DNA of 64,000 bases from Salinimicrobium sp035607535 (GCF_035607535.1 NZ_JAYDZX010000003.1:248001-312000), one strand, 5' to 3'; positions 1 through 8,832 are shown, numbered from the stretch's first letter. Notes: generated from the sequence alone by a model not told the origin. A program made the numbers and translations.

Positions 1-1928
1 AAGGTGAACAAAGGTCCTCCCAGGATGTGGTTGGTCTCCGATGCCATTCTTGATTTTATTGTTTCCTCCTCATCACTTCCCACGCTGTATATGGTGGCTA
101 GAGTTCCAACGAAAACTTCCCTGGCGGCAAAAGAACTCACAATGGCAATTCCTATTTTCCAGTCATAGCCAAGAGGTGCAACTGCGGGTTCAATGGCTTT
201 TCCAATGTTACCAATGTAAGAATGCTGCAGCTTATAAGAAGCAACGAGGTCATCCAGTTCCCCCTCTGGTAAAGTGGTCTCGCTGTATTTCGCCTCCACA
301 ATTTCCCGGGCATTGCTAAAGTTATCTCCCGGTCCATAACTGGCGAGAACCCATAAAATAATCGAAATCGCCAGGATGATCTTTCCTGCACCCAGAACGA
401 AGGCTTTGGTCTTCTCCACCACATTTATTCCTACGTTCTTGAACATGGGCATTTTATAATTGGGCATTTCAATAACAAAGTAGGACCTGCTTTTGATCTT
501 TAATATCTTGTGCAAAACCCAGGCTGAGCCTATGGCCATGGAAAAACCCAGAAGGTACAATAACATAAGGGTCAGCCCCTGAAGGTTAAAGCCCATAAAA
601 GATTTTTCCGGAATCACCAGTGCGATGATTATGAGATAGACCGGAAGCCTGGCAGAACAGGTGGTGAAAGGCACTACGAGGATGGTGATCAATCGCTCCT
701 TCCAGTCCTCAATATTTCTTGAGGCCATCACTGCAGGGATAGCGCATGCGGTTCCTGATACCAGTGGCACCACACTTTTTCCGCTTAAGCCAAAGCGGCG
801 CATGGTACGGTCCATAAGAAAGACCACCCGGCTCATATAGCCGCTCTCTTCAAGAATGGAAATGAACAGGAAGAGAAAAGCGATCTGCGGAATGAAAATT
901 ACGATTCCTCCAAGGCCCGGGATGATCCCTTCAGCAATAAGATTTGTAAAAGGTCCCGGGGGCATTGCATCACGAGTCACTTCACTCAGCTTCGCAAAGG
1001 TTGCATCAATAAAGTCCATTGGATAGCTGGACCAGTCATAGATGGCCTGAAAGATTAGTAAAAGTATAGCAAAGAAGATAAGATAACCCCAAACCCGGTG
1101 GGTGAGGACCTTATCCAGTTGCGCCCTTAGCCCCTTAGCAGCACTAACATCTACAGTGACCGTTCTTTTAAGGACATTGTTGATGAACTGATAGCGAAGA
1201 ATCGTCTCCTTTTGCTGCATTCTTTTAAGGGTGCTCTCGTCTTTGGTGACAAAATCTTCCCTGATGGAAACATTCTTGCGGTTGACATTTCCAAAGTTGA
1301 CATCCTGGGTAATTACCAGCCACAGTTTGTACAGGGATTGATTGGGAAAAGCACTCCGCAGTCTGTCAAAATACTGCGGGTCCATAGAGGACGCATTAAG
1401 GCAGGGCTCTGTTGAGATATGTCTATAGTTAACAATATGTTCCTTTAGCTCATCGATCCCGGTTCGCTTGCGGGCGCTTACCAGAACCACCTTTGTTTTG
1501 AGCTCCTTCTCCAGCGCAGGAACATCAATTGAAATTCCCTTGCGCTTCATCCTGTCGGCCATGTTTATGACCAGGATGGTGGGAATTTCAAGATCTTTTA
1601 TTTGAGTAAAAAGCAGAAGATTCCGCTTAAGATTCTCGACATCACTTACTACTACGGCTACATCGGGGTAATCCTTGTCATTTTTGTTCAGCAGTAGTTC
1701 GATGACCACATTTTCGTCAAGAGAGGAGGCATTAAGGCTGTAGGTACCGGGAAGGTCAAGTATGTGCGCTTTGATATTCCGGGGAAGCTTACAAATACCT
1801 TCTTTTTTTTCGACCGTGATGCCGGGATAGTTTCCCACCTGCTGGTTTAGTCCTGTAAGTTGATTAAAAACGGAAGTCTTCCCTGTATTAGGATTGCCAA
1901 TTAATGCAACATTTATTTGTTTGGCCAT
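1..1928 (-). CDS. feoB: Ferrous iron transporter FeoB (C-terminus beyond the left edge)
   Basis: GTP-dependent inner-membrane Fe(II) importer. I translated the minus strand from the ATG at 1928. The G1 loop GNPNTGKTS is at residues 11-19, the G3 motif DLPG at 58-61 and the G4 motif NMAD at 122-125. A helical-bundle segment follows, then long hydrophobic stretches with the gate region GGIVIFIPQIAFLFL and the SGTACAIPAVMASR stretch typical of FeoB. About 642 codons are visible without a stop, so only the last part of a roughly 700-residue protein is missing. It starts 2 nt after the feoA stop, so the two genes are surely co-transcribed. Family assignment is secure; nothing looks broken in the visible part. 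Confidence 0.96.
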   Translation of the reverse strand, partial: MAKQINVALIGNPNTGKTSVFNQLTGLNQQVGNYPGITVEKKEGICKLPRNIKAHILDLPGTYSLNASSLDENVVIELLLNKNDKDYPDVAVVVSDVENLKRNLLLFTQIKDLEIPTILVINMADRMKRKGISIDVPALEKELKTKVVLVSARKRTGIDELKEHIVNYRHISTEPCLNASSMDPQYFDRLRSAFPNQSLYKLWLVITQDVNFGNVNRKNVSIREDFVTKDESTLKRMQQKETILRYQFINNVLKRTVTVDVSAAKGLRAQLDKVLTHRVWGYLIFFAILLLIFQAIYDWSSYPMDFIDATFAKLSEVTRDAMPPGPFTNLIAEGIIPGLGGIVIFIPQIAFLFLFISILEESGYMSRVVFLMDRTMRRFGLSGKSVVPLVSGTACAIPAVMASRNIEDWKERLITILVVPFTTCSARLPVYLIIIALVIPEKSFMGFNLQGLTLMLLYLLGFSMAIGSAWVLHKILKIKSRSYFVIEMPNYKMPMFKNVGINVVEKTKAFVLGAGKIILAISIILWVLASYGPGDNFSNAREIVEAKYSETTLPEGELDDLVASYKLQHSYIGNIGKAIEPAVAPLGYDWKIGIAIVSSFAAREVFVGTLATIYSVGSDEEETIKSRMASETNHILGGPLFT

Positions 1929-1930
1929 GA

Positions 1931-2161
1931 CTAGGGAAGAATTTCTATTTCAATATGCAGGGCGGTCTCCTTTCTTATTGCCAGGTGGCTGCCGTTAATG
2001 TTCAGATAAAGGGGATCTCTAAACGGAGCGGTTTGCACCAGCTCGACTTCATTGCCGGGAAGACATCCCATTTCCAGAAGCTTTAGCGGAATTTTTTCAG
2101 CTGAAATCTCTTTAATGATGCCCTTCTGGCCCCTTCTAAGATCGGCAATTGTTTTGATCAA
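1931..2161 (-). CDS. feoA: FeoA, small SH3-like partner of FeoB
   Basis: This 76-residue cytosolic protein is the usual size for FeoA. It shows the family pattern: an N-terminal LRRGQKGIIKEI strand, the central LLEMGCLPGNEVELV motif, and a C-terminal segment with LAIRKETA before the last strand. FeoA proteins bind or regulate the FeoB cytosolic domain. It is the first gene of a tight two-gene feoAB unit (2 nt gap). Start is ATG; the upstream A-rich leader has no Shine-Dalgarno sequence, as is normal in this phylum. Confidence 0.95.
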   Translation of the reverse strand: MIKTIADLRRGQKGIIKEISAEKIPLKLLEMGCLPGNEVELVQTAPFRDPLYLNINGSHLAIRKETALHIEIEILP

Positions 2162-2189
2162 CTTTTATTTAGATTGATTTTAAACAAGG

Positions 2190-2197
2190 CAAAAATA
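2190..2197 (-). promoter_or_regulatory. Candidate -7 box for feoAB
   Basis: On the minus strand this reads TATTTTTG, an exact match to the Bacteroidota -7 consensus TAnnTTTG, 28 nt upstream of the feoA start. No good TTTG -33 element lies 19-21 nt further upstream, so this is a partial match. I saw no convincing Fur or DtxR box. Confidence 0.35.
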
Positions 2198-2258
2198 AGG
2201 CAAAATATACACTTACGAAAACTTGCGCCCACAAAAGAAAAATTTATTATTTCTTTCC

Positions 2259-2945
2259 TTAATTGGGATCGGCCTGGCGGCCTTCCTGCTTCAGGATCTC
2301 GATGTCCTGCATGAGCTCATCAATTGCAGAAGGATCTGTGCCGTCGTAAAAGCCTCTTATCCTTTTTTGCTTATCGACAAGTACAAAATTTTCTGTGTGT
2401 ATCATATCAAAGGGTCCGCCGTCCCCGTCAGATTTTGCAGCGAGATATGACTTTCTTGCCAGGTCGTAGATCTCTTTCTTGTCTCCGGTCACCAAATTCC
2501 ATTTTTCATCCATTACACCTTTTTCATCGGCATATTGTCTTAAAACCGGAACACTGTCGTAAGCCGGGATCACGGTGTGGGAAAGCAAAAGAACATCGTC
2601 ATCATCCTTCAGCTTTTCCTGTATCTCCAGCATATGATCTGTCATGATAGGGCATATGGTTTGGCAGGTCGTGAAGAAAAAATCGGCAACATAGATCTTA
2701 CCATCGTAGAAGTCCCGTGTAATAGTATCACCATTCTGGTTATAAAGCTCAAATTCCTGAATTGTGTGATATTTTCGCACTTCCTGCATAGTGGAATCCA
2801 CCAGCTCATTGTTTACCATATTGGGCTGGAAAACAGGAAGTCTTTCTTCAGGCTTAAGAACATTATAAATGATCGTAATAATGATCGCCGAAAGCACAAA
2901 AAGAAAAATTCCGAAGAACTTATATTTAGCGAAGAAGCTGAGCAT
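2259..2945 (-). CDS. Sco1/SenC-type copper chaperone, membrane-anchored
   Basis: A 228-residue thioredoxin-fold protein with an N-terminal membrane anchor (about residues 9-29). The Cu-binding CxxxC motif is at C94 and C98 (TTCQTICP) and the conserved distal histidine at H183 (DMIHTENF), so all three copper ligands of Sco1 are present. Sco proteins deliver copper to the CuA site of cytochrome c oxidase or act as thiol oxidoreductases at the outer face of the inner membrane. No oxidase genes are next to it; it appears to be a single-gene unit. Family call is firm, the exact partner is not known from the sequence. Confidence 0.92.
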   Translation of the reverse strand: MLSFFAKYKFFGIFLFVLSAIIITIIYNVLKPEERLPVFQPNMVNNELVDSTMQEVRKYHTIQEFELYNQNGDTITRDFYDGKIYVADFFFTTCQTICPIMTDHMLEIQEKLKDDDDVLLLSHTVIPAYDSVPVLRQYADEKGVMDEKWNLVTGDKKEIYDLARKSYLAAKSDGDGGPFDMIHTENFVLVDKQKRIRGFYDGTDPSAIDELMQDIEILKQEGRQADPN

Positions 2946-2961
2946 AATCTTAATTTGACGA

Positions 2962-2969
2962 CAAAATTA
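2962..2969 (-). promoter_or_regulatory. Candidate -7 box for the Sco1 gene
   Basis: Minus-strand TAATTTTG matches TAnnTTTG exactly, 16 nt before the ATG, implying a leader of only about 10 nt. No clear -33 element. Confidence 0.35.
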
Positions 2970-3043
2970 CGATTCTAAAACGTCATTTTTCACTCTCTAC
3001 TATCTTAAAATCTATTGATCCTGAACCACCTGAACTTTAAACT

Positions 3044-3073
3044 TTTGTTTGAACCTTTAAAAGGTTACTTTTG
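3044..3073 (+). promoter_or_regulatory. Promoter of rseP (TTTG-N18-TACTTTTG)
   Basis: TTTG at 3044-3047 and an exact -7 element TACTTTTG at 3066-3073 are separated by 18 nt, close to the Bacteroidota primary sigma-factor consensus (TTTG, 19-21 nt, TAnnTTTG). The implied start site near 3080 leaves a leader of about 20 nt before the ATG. Confidence 0.6.
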
Positions 3074-3099
3074 TGCGATTTTAATTTAGCCAGATTTAT

Positions 3100-4473
3100 A
3101 TGGATCCCTTTTTTATAAAAGCACTTCAATTAATACTCAGTTTATCCATTCTTATTGTTCTTCATGAACTCGGGCATTTCATTCCGGCAAAGATGTTTGG
3201 GATCAAAGTAGAAAAATTCTTCCTCTTCTTTGATGTGAAATTTGCCCTTTTTAAGAAGAAAATTGGAGATACGGTCTATGGGATTGGATGGCTTCCGCTT
3301 GGAGGTTATGTGAAGATCGCCGGGATGATCGACGAGAGCATGGACAAGGAGCAAATGGCGCAGCCCCCAAAGCCCTGGGAATTCCGCAGTAAGCCGGCAT
3401 GGCAGCGTTTGATTGTGATGGTGGGCGGGGTGACCGTAAACATTGTCCTTGGATTTTTTATTTACATGATGGTTGTATTCACCTGGGGTAGCCCTTATAT
3501 CGCACCTGGAGATATGCCAAACGGTTTTGCGGTAGATGATACCTTCAAGGAATTTGGTTTTAGGGATGGAGACAAGGTACTGCAGGTGAATGGGGAAGAT
3601 TTAAAGAACAGTATTGATATCAACAAATACCTTTTTCTAAGGGATGTGCAGAACATCACAGTAGAACACCAGGACGGGCAGCAGGAAACTATTGCTGTTC
3701 CTGCCGATATTGGTTCTCAAATGTTCCAGGAAGGGGTTATGCAACCTTTTGTGCCAATGACCATCCCTGTGCTTGACTCTGTAGTAGCCGGCAGCCCTGC
3801 AGCTCGTGCAGGTCTAAAAAAGGGAGACAGGATCATCTCTATAAATGATATCGAGATTGGATACTGGCATCAAATGACCCGGGAGGTAGATCGCAGTAAA
3901 GATAAAGAGTTGAGGCTGGTATATAGTCGGGATGGAGAATTTGAGAGTGTGGAGTTGGATGAGCAGAAAGCCGAAGCCCTGGCACAAAATCAAAAGGAAG
4001 TTACGTTAACTCCCAATGAAGAAGGCAATCTGGGAGTATATGTGGATGCCGAATCTTCCATAAAAGTGAGTAGAGAGTATTATTCGTTCTCTGAAAGTAT
4101 TGCGAAAGGATTTGACCTGGCCTACTGGACGCTGCACGATTATGTGGCGCAGTTCAAATATGTCTTTACTAAAAAAGGTGCTACCCAGGTAGGAGGTTTT
4201 GGGGCTATTGGAGGTCTGTTCCCCGATGCATGGAATTGGCAGGCATTCTGGATGACCACCGCCTTTATTTCCATCATTCTTGCATTCATGAATATTCTTC
4301 CTATCCCTGCGCTCGATGGGGGTCACGTAGTCTTCTTGCTGTATGAGATGGTGACAGGTAGAAAGCCAAACGAGAAATTTATGGAGTACGCCCAACTGGT
4401 AGGTTTCGTGATCCTTATCGCACTTGTACTTTTCGCTAACGGAAATGATATCTATCGCTGGCTTTTCGAGTAA
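3100..4473 (+). CDS. rseP: Site-2 zinc metalloprotease RseP
   Basis: Intramembrane protease that cuts anti-sigma factors and residual signal peptides. The zinc motif HELGH (residues 22-26) lies in the first membrane helix. The third zinc ligand is in NILPIPALDGGH near residues 398-409 of the C-terminal membrane region. Between them are two PDZ-like segments (FRDGDKVLQVNGE and ARAGLKKGDRIISIND). Length 457 fits the family. It has its own promoter and a strong terminator directly after the stop, so it is monocistronic. Confidence 0.96.
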   Translation: MDPFFIKALQLILSLSILIVLHELGHFIPAKMFGIKVEKFFLFFDVKFALFKKKIGDTVYGIGWLPLGGYVKIAGMIDESMDKEQMAQPPKPWEFRSKPAWQRLIVMVGGVTVNIVLGFFIYMMVVFTWGSPYIAPGDMPNGFAVDDTFKEFGFRDGDKVLQVNGEDLKNSIDINKYLFLRDVQNITVEHQDGQQETIAVPADIGSQMFQEGVMQPFVPMTIPVLDSVVAGSPAARAGLKKGDRIISINDIEIGYWHQMTREVDRSKDKELRLVYSRDGEFESVELDEQKAEALAQNQKEVTLTPNEEGNLGVYVDAESSIKVSREYYSFSESIAKGFDLAYWTLHDYVAQFKYVFTKKGATQVGGFGAIGGLFPDAWNWQAFWMTTAFISIILAFMNILPIPALDGGHVVFLLYEMVTGRKPNEKFMEYAQLVGFVILIALVLFANGNDIYRWLFE

Positions 4474-4497
4474 GACAAAGTTTTTTTAAACATACCA

Positions 4498-4535
4498 GGC
4501 CAAAAAATGATATTTTTGGCCTTTGTTTTTTTTAC
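4498..4535 (+). terminator. Intrinsic terminator of rseP
   Basis: A perfect 9-bp stem (4498-4506 with 4513-4521) with a 6-nt loop is followed by TTTGTTTTTTTT. The right arm also contains TATTTTTG, a match to the -7 promoter box. Confidence 0.85.
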
Positions 4536-4541
4536 TTTTCC

Positions 4542-5993
4542 ATGAATACAACCTTTTCAAGCTCAGCTGCGGAACACCTTCGGAAAATGATATTTTTGAC
4601 AGGTATTCTTTTATTAGTTTCCTGTTCTTCTGATGAGCCGGTTGATCCTGCTCCGCCTGAAGTAGAGCCGCAATCTGAAGATATTGTTATCTTCTCTATT
4701 AACGACCCTCATGGCAGGATCCACAATTTCGGAAAGATCAAAGCCATCATTGACAAGGAAAAAGAAACCGAATCCCAGGTGTTCTTTCTTTCAGGTGGAG
4801 ATATTTTCTCTGGAAACCCCATAGTTGATTACCATCCGGAAAAAGGTTTCCCTATTGTAGACCTAATGGGCAAAGCGGGAGTGGATGTGAGTGCCCTTGG
4901 AAACCATGAATTCGATTATGGGCAGGAAGTGCTTCAGGAAAGGATGCAGGATTCTGAGTTTCCGTTCTTATGTGCAAATCTGGAGAGCAGTTCTTCAGGC
5001 TTTACCATTCCGCAGGGAAAATTGATGCTGGAAAAGGATGGTTTTGAGATCGCCTTTATAAGTGTGGTAGAAACAGGATCGGCAGATAATAAGCCGCTAT
5101 CCCACCCAAAAAAGCTTCAGGGGCTTGAATTTTCTGAAGGTGTGAATGCGATGAGCAAGTATCGCAATGATTCGGGAGTCATGACTGCCGATCTGGTTGT
5201 TGCTGTGACGCACTACGGAAGAGAGGGAGACAGAATGATCCTGGAACAGCATGATTTTGTCGATCTTGTTGTTGGAGGTCACAACCACCGGGTCTATAGT
5301 GAAAAAGTGAACGGGAGATACATGGTGCAATCGGGTTCGAATTTAGAGATACTTACAAAATTAAACCTGACAGTGGAGGATGGCGAAATCACTGAATATT
5401 CCCATGAACTGATATATCTTGACCAGGTGACGGAAACTGATGATGTCATGGAAGATTTAATAGCTGAATACAATAATCAGCCGGAATTTTTTGTGGAAAT
5501 AGGAACCTCTCTTCAAAACCACAACACTGCAGAAACTGCCTGTTTTTACACAGATGCCATTCGCACTTTGACAGGGGCCGACGTTGTTTTTCAGAATTAC
5601 GGCGGCGTACGGGCACAACTGGATTATGGAAGTATCACTCCTTTTGATATCTATACCATTGACCCATTTCAAAACGGTCTGGATTCCTTTACCATGACGG
5701 TTGAAGAACTGGAGGACTTCTTAAATTCTTCTTACGCGCCATCTCTGGCCTATTCGGGGATAAGAATTGAAAACAGGAACGGCAGGAAAGAATTGATTGC
5801 AGCCAATGGCAGTAATATGTCCGATAACACAGAGATTTCAGTGGCTCTTAATGACTATATCTCTAACGTTTATTCCCAGGATTTTCAGCAGCCCACTACA
5901 ACTTACGAGAAGACCACTGCGGAATATTTAATCGATTACTTGCAGCAACACCAGTCGATAATAGATTATGACGGCTGCAATCGTGGGATATAA
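4542..5993 (+). CDS. 5'-nucleotidase / UshA-type metallophosphatase lipoprotein
   Basis: A 483-residue exported nucleotidase. The calcineurin-like metal motifs are all intact in order: NDPHGR, SGGDIFSGNP, GNHEFDYG, THYGREGD and GGHNHR. The C-terminal substrate-binding domain carries NYGGVRA and a downstream segment with DPFQN. A hydrophobic signal ends in the lipobox LVSC, so the protein should be a lipoprotein. Two in-frame starts are possible; the upstream ATG gives a charged n-region (HLRK), while the ATG at 4587 would begin inside the hydrophobic core, so I kept the upstream one. Likely role is hydrolysis of extracytoplasmic nucleotides to salvage phosphate and nucleosides. Confidence 0.88.
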   Translation: MNTTFSSSAAEHLRKMIFLTGILLLVSCSSDEPVDPAPPEVEPQSEDIVIFSINDPHGRIHNFGKIKAIIDKEKETESQVFFLSGGDIFSGNPIVDYHPEKGFPIVDLMGKAGVDVSALGNHEFDYGQEVLQERMQDSEFPFLCANLESSSSGFTIPQGKLMLEKDGFEIAFISVVETGSADNKPLSHPKKLQGLEFSEGVNAMSKYRNDSGVMTADLVVAVTHYGREGDRMILEQHDFVDLVVGGHNHRVYSEKVNGRYMVQSGSNLEILTKLNLTVEDGEITEYSHELIYLDQVTETDDVMEDLIAEYNNQPEFFVEIGTSLQNHNTAETACFYTDAIRTLTGADVVFQNYGGVRAQLDYGSITPFDIYTIDPFQNGLDSFTMTVEELEDFLNSSYAPSLAYSGIRIENRNGRKELIAANGSNMSDNTEISVALNDYISNVYSQDFQQPTTTYEKTTAEYLIDYLQQHQSIIDYDGCNRGI

Positions 5994-6348
5994 TTTCTTC
6001 TTAAACCAGGCGCTATAAAAAGGAAATTAATAACAATTAAAAAAGCGGATGATTGTCTTGTGAAAAGCTCTCTTTCCCTGAACCATTAAGAAAAACAGGA
6101 TCAGAGAAAACCGCATTCTTTGTCTGGGAGAAAAGCAAAAACTACTGAGAACGACGAAGGGTAATTCATAGTAACGGTAGGTGCCGGATGTTGAGCAACA
6201 GGCTTTTGTGACCATATGCTCTTGAATAGGAGGAATGTTTGAAAAAATAAGCTTAATACGTAAGCGAACGACTTAGGAGTTAGTGAGGTCCAGAGTCTGT
6301 TTTATTCCTGGAATAAAAAATTCTTTAACAGGGAAGCATTCGTCTTAA
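5994..6348 (+). other. Non-coding stretch, nothing recognised
   Basis: About 350 nt between the nucleotidase gene and the tRNA-Asn terminator. The only open frame is a 62-codon minus-strand one with composition unlike a real protein. No terminator for the nucleotidase gene was found. Confidence 0.5.
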
Positions 6349-6382
6349 ACAAAAAAAAGCCAACCTCACAGTTGACTTTTTT
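6349..6382 (-). terminator. Terminator after tRNA-Asn copy 1
   Basis: Read on the minus strand: a 7-bp stem AGTCAAC/GTTGGCT (one G-U pair), 6-nt loop, extended by A/T pairs and followed by a run of T, directly behind the tRNA 3' end. Confidence 0.65.
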
Positions 6383-6383
6383 G

Positions 6384-6457
6384 CTCCTCCTCTTGGGCTC
6401 GAACCAAGGACCCTCTGATTAACAGTCAGATGCTCTAACCAACTGAGCTAAGGAGGA
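6384..6457 (-). tRNA. tRNA-Asn (GTT), copy 1
   Basis: 74-nt cloverleaf: acceptor TCCTCCT/AGGAGGA, D-arm with GCTCAGTTGG, anticodon stem TCTGA/TCAGA with loop CTGTTAA (anticodon GTT), T-arm CTTGG-TTCGAGC-CCAAG, discriminator G. CCA is not encoded. The body is identical to the second copy 220 nt away. Confidence 0.96.
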
Positions 6458-6510
6458 ATTTCAGTATGTCTTTAGTGTCATTTTAAAAGGTCACTAAAAC
6501 CCTTTTTATT

Positions 6511-6545
6511 TTTGCTTCTCCTCCTGGGCTTACCTCGACTCAGCT
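6511..6545 (-). pseudogene. Possible decayed tRNA 3'-end between the two tRNA-Asn genes
   Basis: On the minus strand this contains GAGTCGAGGTAAGCCCAGGAGG followed by AGAAGCAAAAA, resembling the T-arm and acceptor end of the flanking tRNA-Asn genes (TTCGAGCCCAAGAGGAGG, then AGCAAAAA) with small insertions. It may be the remains of a third tandem copy; chance similarity of a short purine-rich stretch is not excluded. Confidence 0.3.
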
Positions 6546-6603
6546 TTTCAAGCTTCGTTCGGCACAGGCTTATCGCCCAAAGAAAATTCACATTAAAACT
6601 TTG

Positions 6604-6677
6604 CTCCTCCTCTTGGGCTCGAACCAAGGACCCTCTGATTAACAGTCAGATGCTCTAACCAACTGAGCTAAGGAGGA
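6604..6677 (-). tRNA. tRNA-Asn (GTT), copy 2
   Basis: Same 74-nt sequence and cloverleaf as copy 1, with anticodon GTT in loop CTGTTAA. It is transcribed first, as it lies upstream on the minus strand. The downstream flank differs from copy 1, so the duplicated unit is essentially the tRNA itself. Confidence 0.96.
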
Positions 6678-6701
6678 ATGTCGCAACCATTTTTGCGGTT
6701 G

Positions 6702-6709
6702 CAAATATA
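6702..6709 (-). promoter_or_regulatory. Candidate -7 box for the tRNA-Asn pair
   Basis: Minus-strand TATATTTG matches TAnnTTTG exactly, 24 nt upstream of the first tRNA. No clear -33 element. Confidence 0.42.
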
Positions 6710-6817
6710 GTTGAAAATTTCTATTTCACTAAGGAAAGAATTAAAAATTGCACTTCTTTAAAAAAAATTCTTGCCTTTCTTCAGGTGGAGATTTATATAA
6801 TTCTCTTCCTGATTTTA

Positions 6818-8623
6818 TCAACTATAAATACTCTGCACAAAATCCTGATACTTCACCAATATAGTTCTTCGCTTCAATTTGAGCGTTGGAGTCAATTCCC
6901 CGCCCTCTATTGTCCATTCATTTGGGATCAAATTGAATTTCTTTATCTGTTCTACCGGATTGAAATGCAGATTGTATTTTTTCACAGATTCACTTATCAG
7001 TTGGCGAACCTCTGCGGCATGAAGCACTTTATCATTTCCGGGATAGGGAAGCTCCTGTTCCTGGTACCATTTTTTCAAGGCTTCAAAAGCCGGTACCACC
7101 AAAGCACCTACAAATTTCTGCAGTTCCCCCACGACCATAATCTGTTCGATCCATGGACTTTCTACCATTTTATTTTCAATGGGTTGAGGTGCTACAAATT
7201 TTCCGCCACTGGTCTTTATCAATTCTTTCTTTCTATCTGTAATCTTCAGGAATTTTCCATCTATAATTTTTCCTATATCACCTGTGCGCAGCCACTCTCC
7301 TTCCATGACCTCTTCAGTAAGATCCGGACGTTTATAGTAGCCCATCATGACGTTGGGACCTTTACATAGAATTTCCCCGTCTTCAGCAATTTTGACTTCT
7401 ACATCCTTAAGCAGTGGTCCAACTGTTCCAAACATCCTGTTGTCTTCACTATAGCGGTTTCCGCTAATGATTGGAGAGGCTTCTGTTAGACCATATCCCT
7501 CCTGGATCACAATTTCAGCAGCTGTGAATATTTTCAGCAAACGCACCTGGCAAGCCGCGGCACCGGTGATTATCGACTTTATTTCGCCACCCAGTGCTTC
7601 TCTCCATTTACTAAAGATAAGTTTATTGGCAAGTGCAAGCTGCAACCTGTAACTTAAACTTTTTGACTTATTTATCTCAAAGTTCTCTGCCAGGTTCAGT
7701 GCCCAGAAGAAGAGCTTTTTTTTCACGCCCGTTAATTCATTTCCTTTTGCGAGAATTCCCTCATAGATCTTCTCAAGTAAGCGCGGGACTGTGGTAAAAA
7801 GAGTGGGTTTCACTTCCTGGAGATTCGCAGCTATGGTATCCATACTTTCAGCATAGTATACAGCTGCCCCGCTATAGAAAAAGCAATAAGTAGCCATTCT
7901 TTCAAACGCATGGTTGAGAGGCAGGAAGCTTATGACTCTTTTTCCTTTCATCCCCACCTCCTGAATAACATCGGCCGCACCAAGGGAGTTGCTAACGATA
8001 TTGCGGTGGGACAACATAACTCCCTTTGGAGTTCCGGTTGTGCCCGAAGTATAAAGTATGCTCGCAAGATCGGTTTCCAGAACAGAATTTCTTAGCTGTT
8101 CTAATTCGAGCTGTAACTCAGGTGATGGTTTAGTAAGCAAATCCTGCACTTGAGGAATTCCTGAAACCTTCTTGAATGAAAATACCTGTTCCAGCGCCGG
8201 AAGTTCATCTTTTATGTCTAAAAGTTTTTTATAAAGAGAGGTATCTCCAACAAAGATTAATTTCACCCCGGCATCTTCAAGAATAAACTTTAGTTCATTA
8301 CTGGTAATATTTGGATAAACCGGAACAGAAACAGCTCCGATCTGTTGAATTGCCATATCTACCATCATCCACTCCGGGCAGTTCTGGCTAATGATCCCAA
8401 TCTTGTCCTTGCCTTCTATACTACCATCACCTCCCGAAAATCCCATTTTTAGGAGACCGGCACTTATTTCATTTACCTTTTTTCTCACCTCCAAAGTGCT
8501 GTACTTTTTCCATTTCCCATTTTCTTTGGCTGCAAGCATATCGGGTAGGGGAAAATTCTGAAGCTGATAGTCAAGGCAATCGAAGAGGCGCTTAGGTTCT
8601 TTAATAACTATTTGGTCTTCCAT
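6818..8623 (-). CDS. Long-chain fatty acid-CoA ligase (AMP-forming)
   Basis: A 601-residue member of the ANL superfamily that activates fatty acids to acyl-CoA via an acyl-adenylate in the cytoplasm or at the membrane face. The P-loop-like motif YTSGTTGTPKGVMLSH, the GYGLTEASPI motif, the hinge motif TGDIGKI and the C-terminal LTPTLKLKRR segment are all present. Overall form matches the FadD15/FAA1-like long-chain group that is common in Bacteroidota. It is a single-gene unit; the neighbour on the same strand (proC) has its own terminator. Chain-length specificity cannot be read from the sequence. Confidence 0.93.
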   Translation of the reverse strand: MEDQIVIKEPKRLFDCLDYQLQNFPLPDMLAAKENGKWKKYSTLEVRKKVNEISAGLLKMGFSGGDGSIEGKDKIGIISQNCPEWMMVDMAIQQIGAVSVPVYPNITSNELKFILEDAGVKLIFVGDTSLYKKLLDIKDELPALEQVFSFKKVSGIPQVQDLLTKPSPELQLELEQLRNSVLETDLASILYTSGTTGTPKGVMLSHRNIVSNSLGAADVIQEVGMKGKRVISFLPLNHAFERMATYCFFYSGAAVYYAESMDTIAANLQEVKPTLFTTVPRLLEKIYEGILAKGNELTGVKKKLFFWALNLAENFEINKSKSLSYRLQLALANKLIFSKWREALGGEIKSIITGAAACQVRLLKIFTAAEIVIQEGYGLTEASPIISGNRYSEDNRMFGTVGPLLKDVEVKIAEDGEILCKGPNVMMGYYKRPDLTEEVMEGEWLRTGDIGKIIDGKFLKITDRKKELIKTSGGKFVAPQPIENKMVESPWIEQIMVVGELQKFVGALVVPAFEALKKWYQEQELPYPGNDKVLHAAEVRQLISESVKKYNLHFNPVEQIKKFNLIPNEWTIEGGELTPTLKLKRRTILVKYQDFVQSIYS

Positions 8624-8683
8624 ATATTAAGATCTGAAACATTATATTTCCTTGCGGCAAGTGGTCGTTCCGGCAGGAAAAGG

Positions 8684-8691
8684 CAAAAATA
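8684..8691 (-). promoter_or_regulatory. Candidate -7 box for the acyl-CoA ligase gene
   Basis: Minus-strand TATTTTTG, exact to TAnnTTTG, 60 nt upstream of the ATG. No good -33 element. Confidence 0.35.
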
Positions 8692-8774
8692 TCATATATA
8701 AGCCATATTCCACTACATCCACAGGTCTTCTTTAGGTGAGCTGCATCTCAAAATATCAATATTAAAATCTTATG

Positions 8775-8812
8775 CAAAAAAAAGCCGGCAGTTTTTAACA
8801 AACATGCCGGCT
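8775..8812 (-). terminator. Intrinsic terminator of proC
   Basis: Perfect 8-bp GC-rich stem AGCCGGCA/TGCCGGCT with a 14-nt loop, followed on the minus strand by an unbroken T-run, just behind the proC stop. Confidence 0.88.
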
Positions 8813-8832
8813 ATCAAGATCTATTAGTTTTC

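Noticed and set aside
2162..2258. Iron-responsive operator upstream of feoA
   Set aside because: The AT-rich stretch has no clear inverted repeat of Fur or DtxR type; only a -7 box could be supported.
2223..2978. Several plus-strand frames of 75-133 codons
   Set aside because: All lie opposite the Sco1 gene, whose Cys and His ligands are intact on the minus strand.
6027..6215. Minus-strand frame of 62 codons downstream of the nucleotidase gene
   Set aside because: Low-complexity composition rich in Phe, Ser and Cys, no start context and no motif; likely chance.
6785..7369. Plus-strand open frame of 194 codons
   Set aside because: Antisense to the acyl-CoA ligase gene, rich in Phe/His/Ile from reversed codons; no promoter, no recognisable motif.
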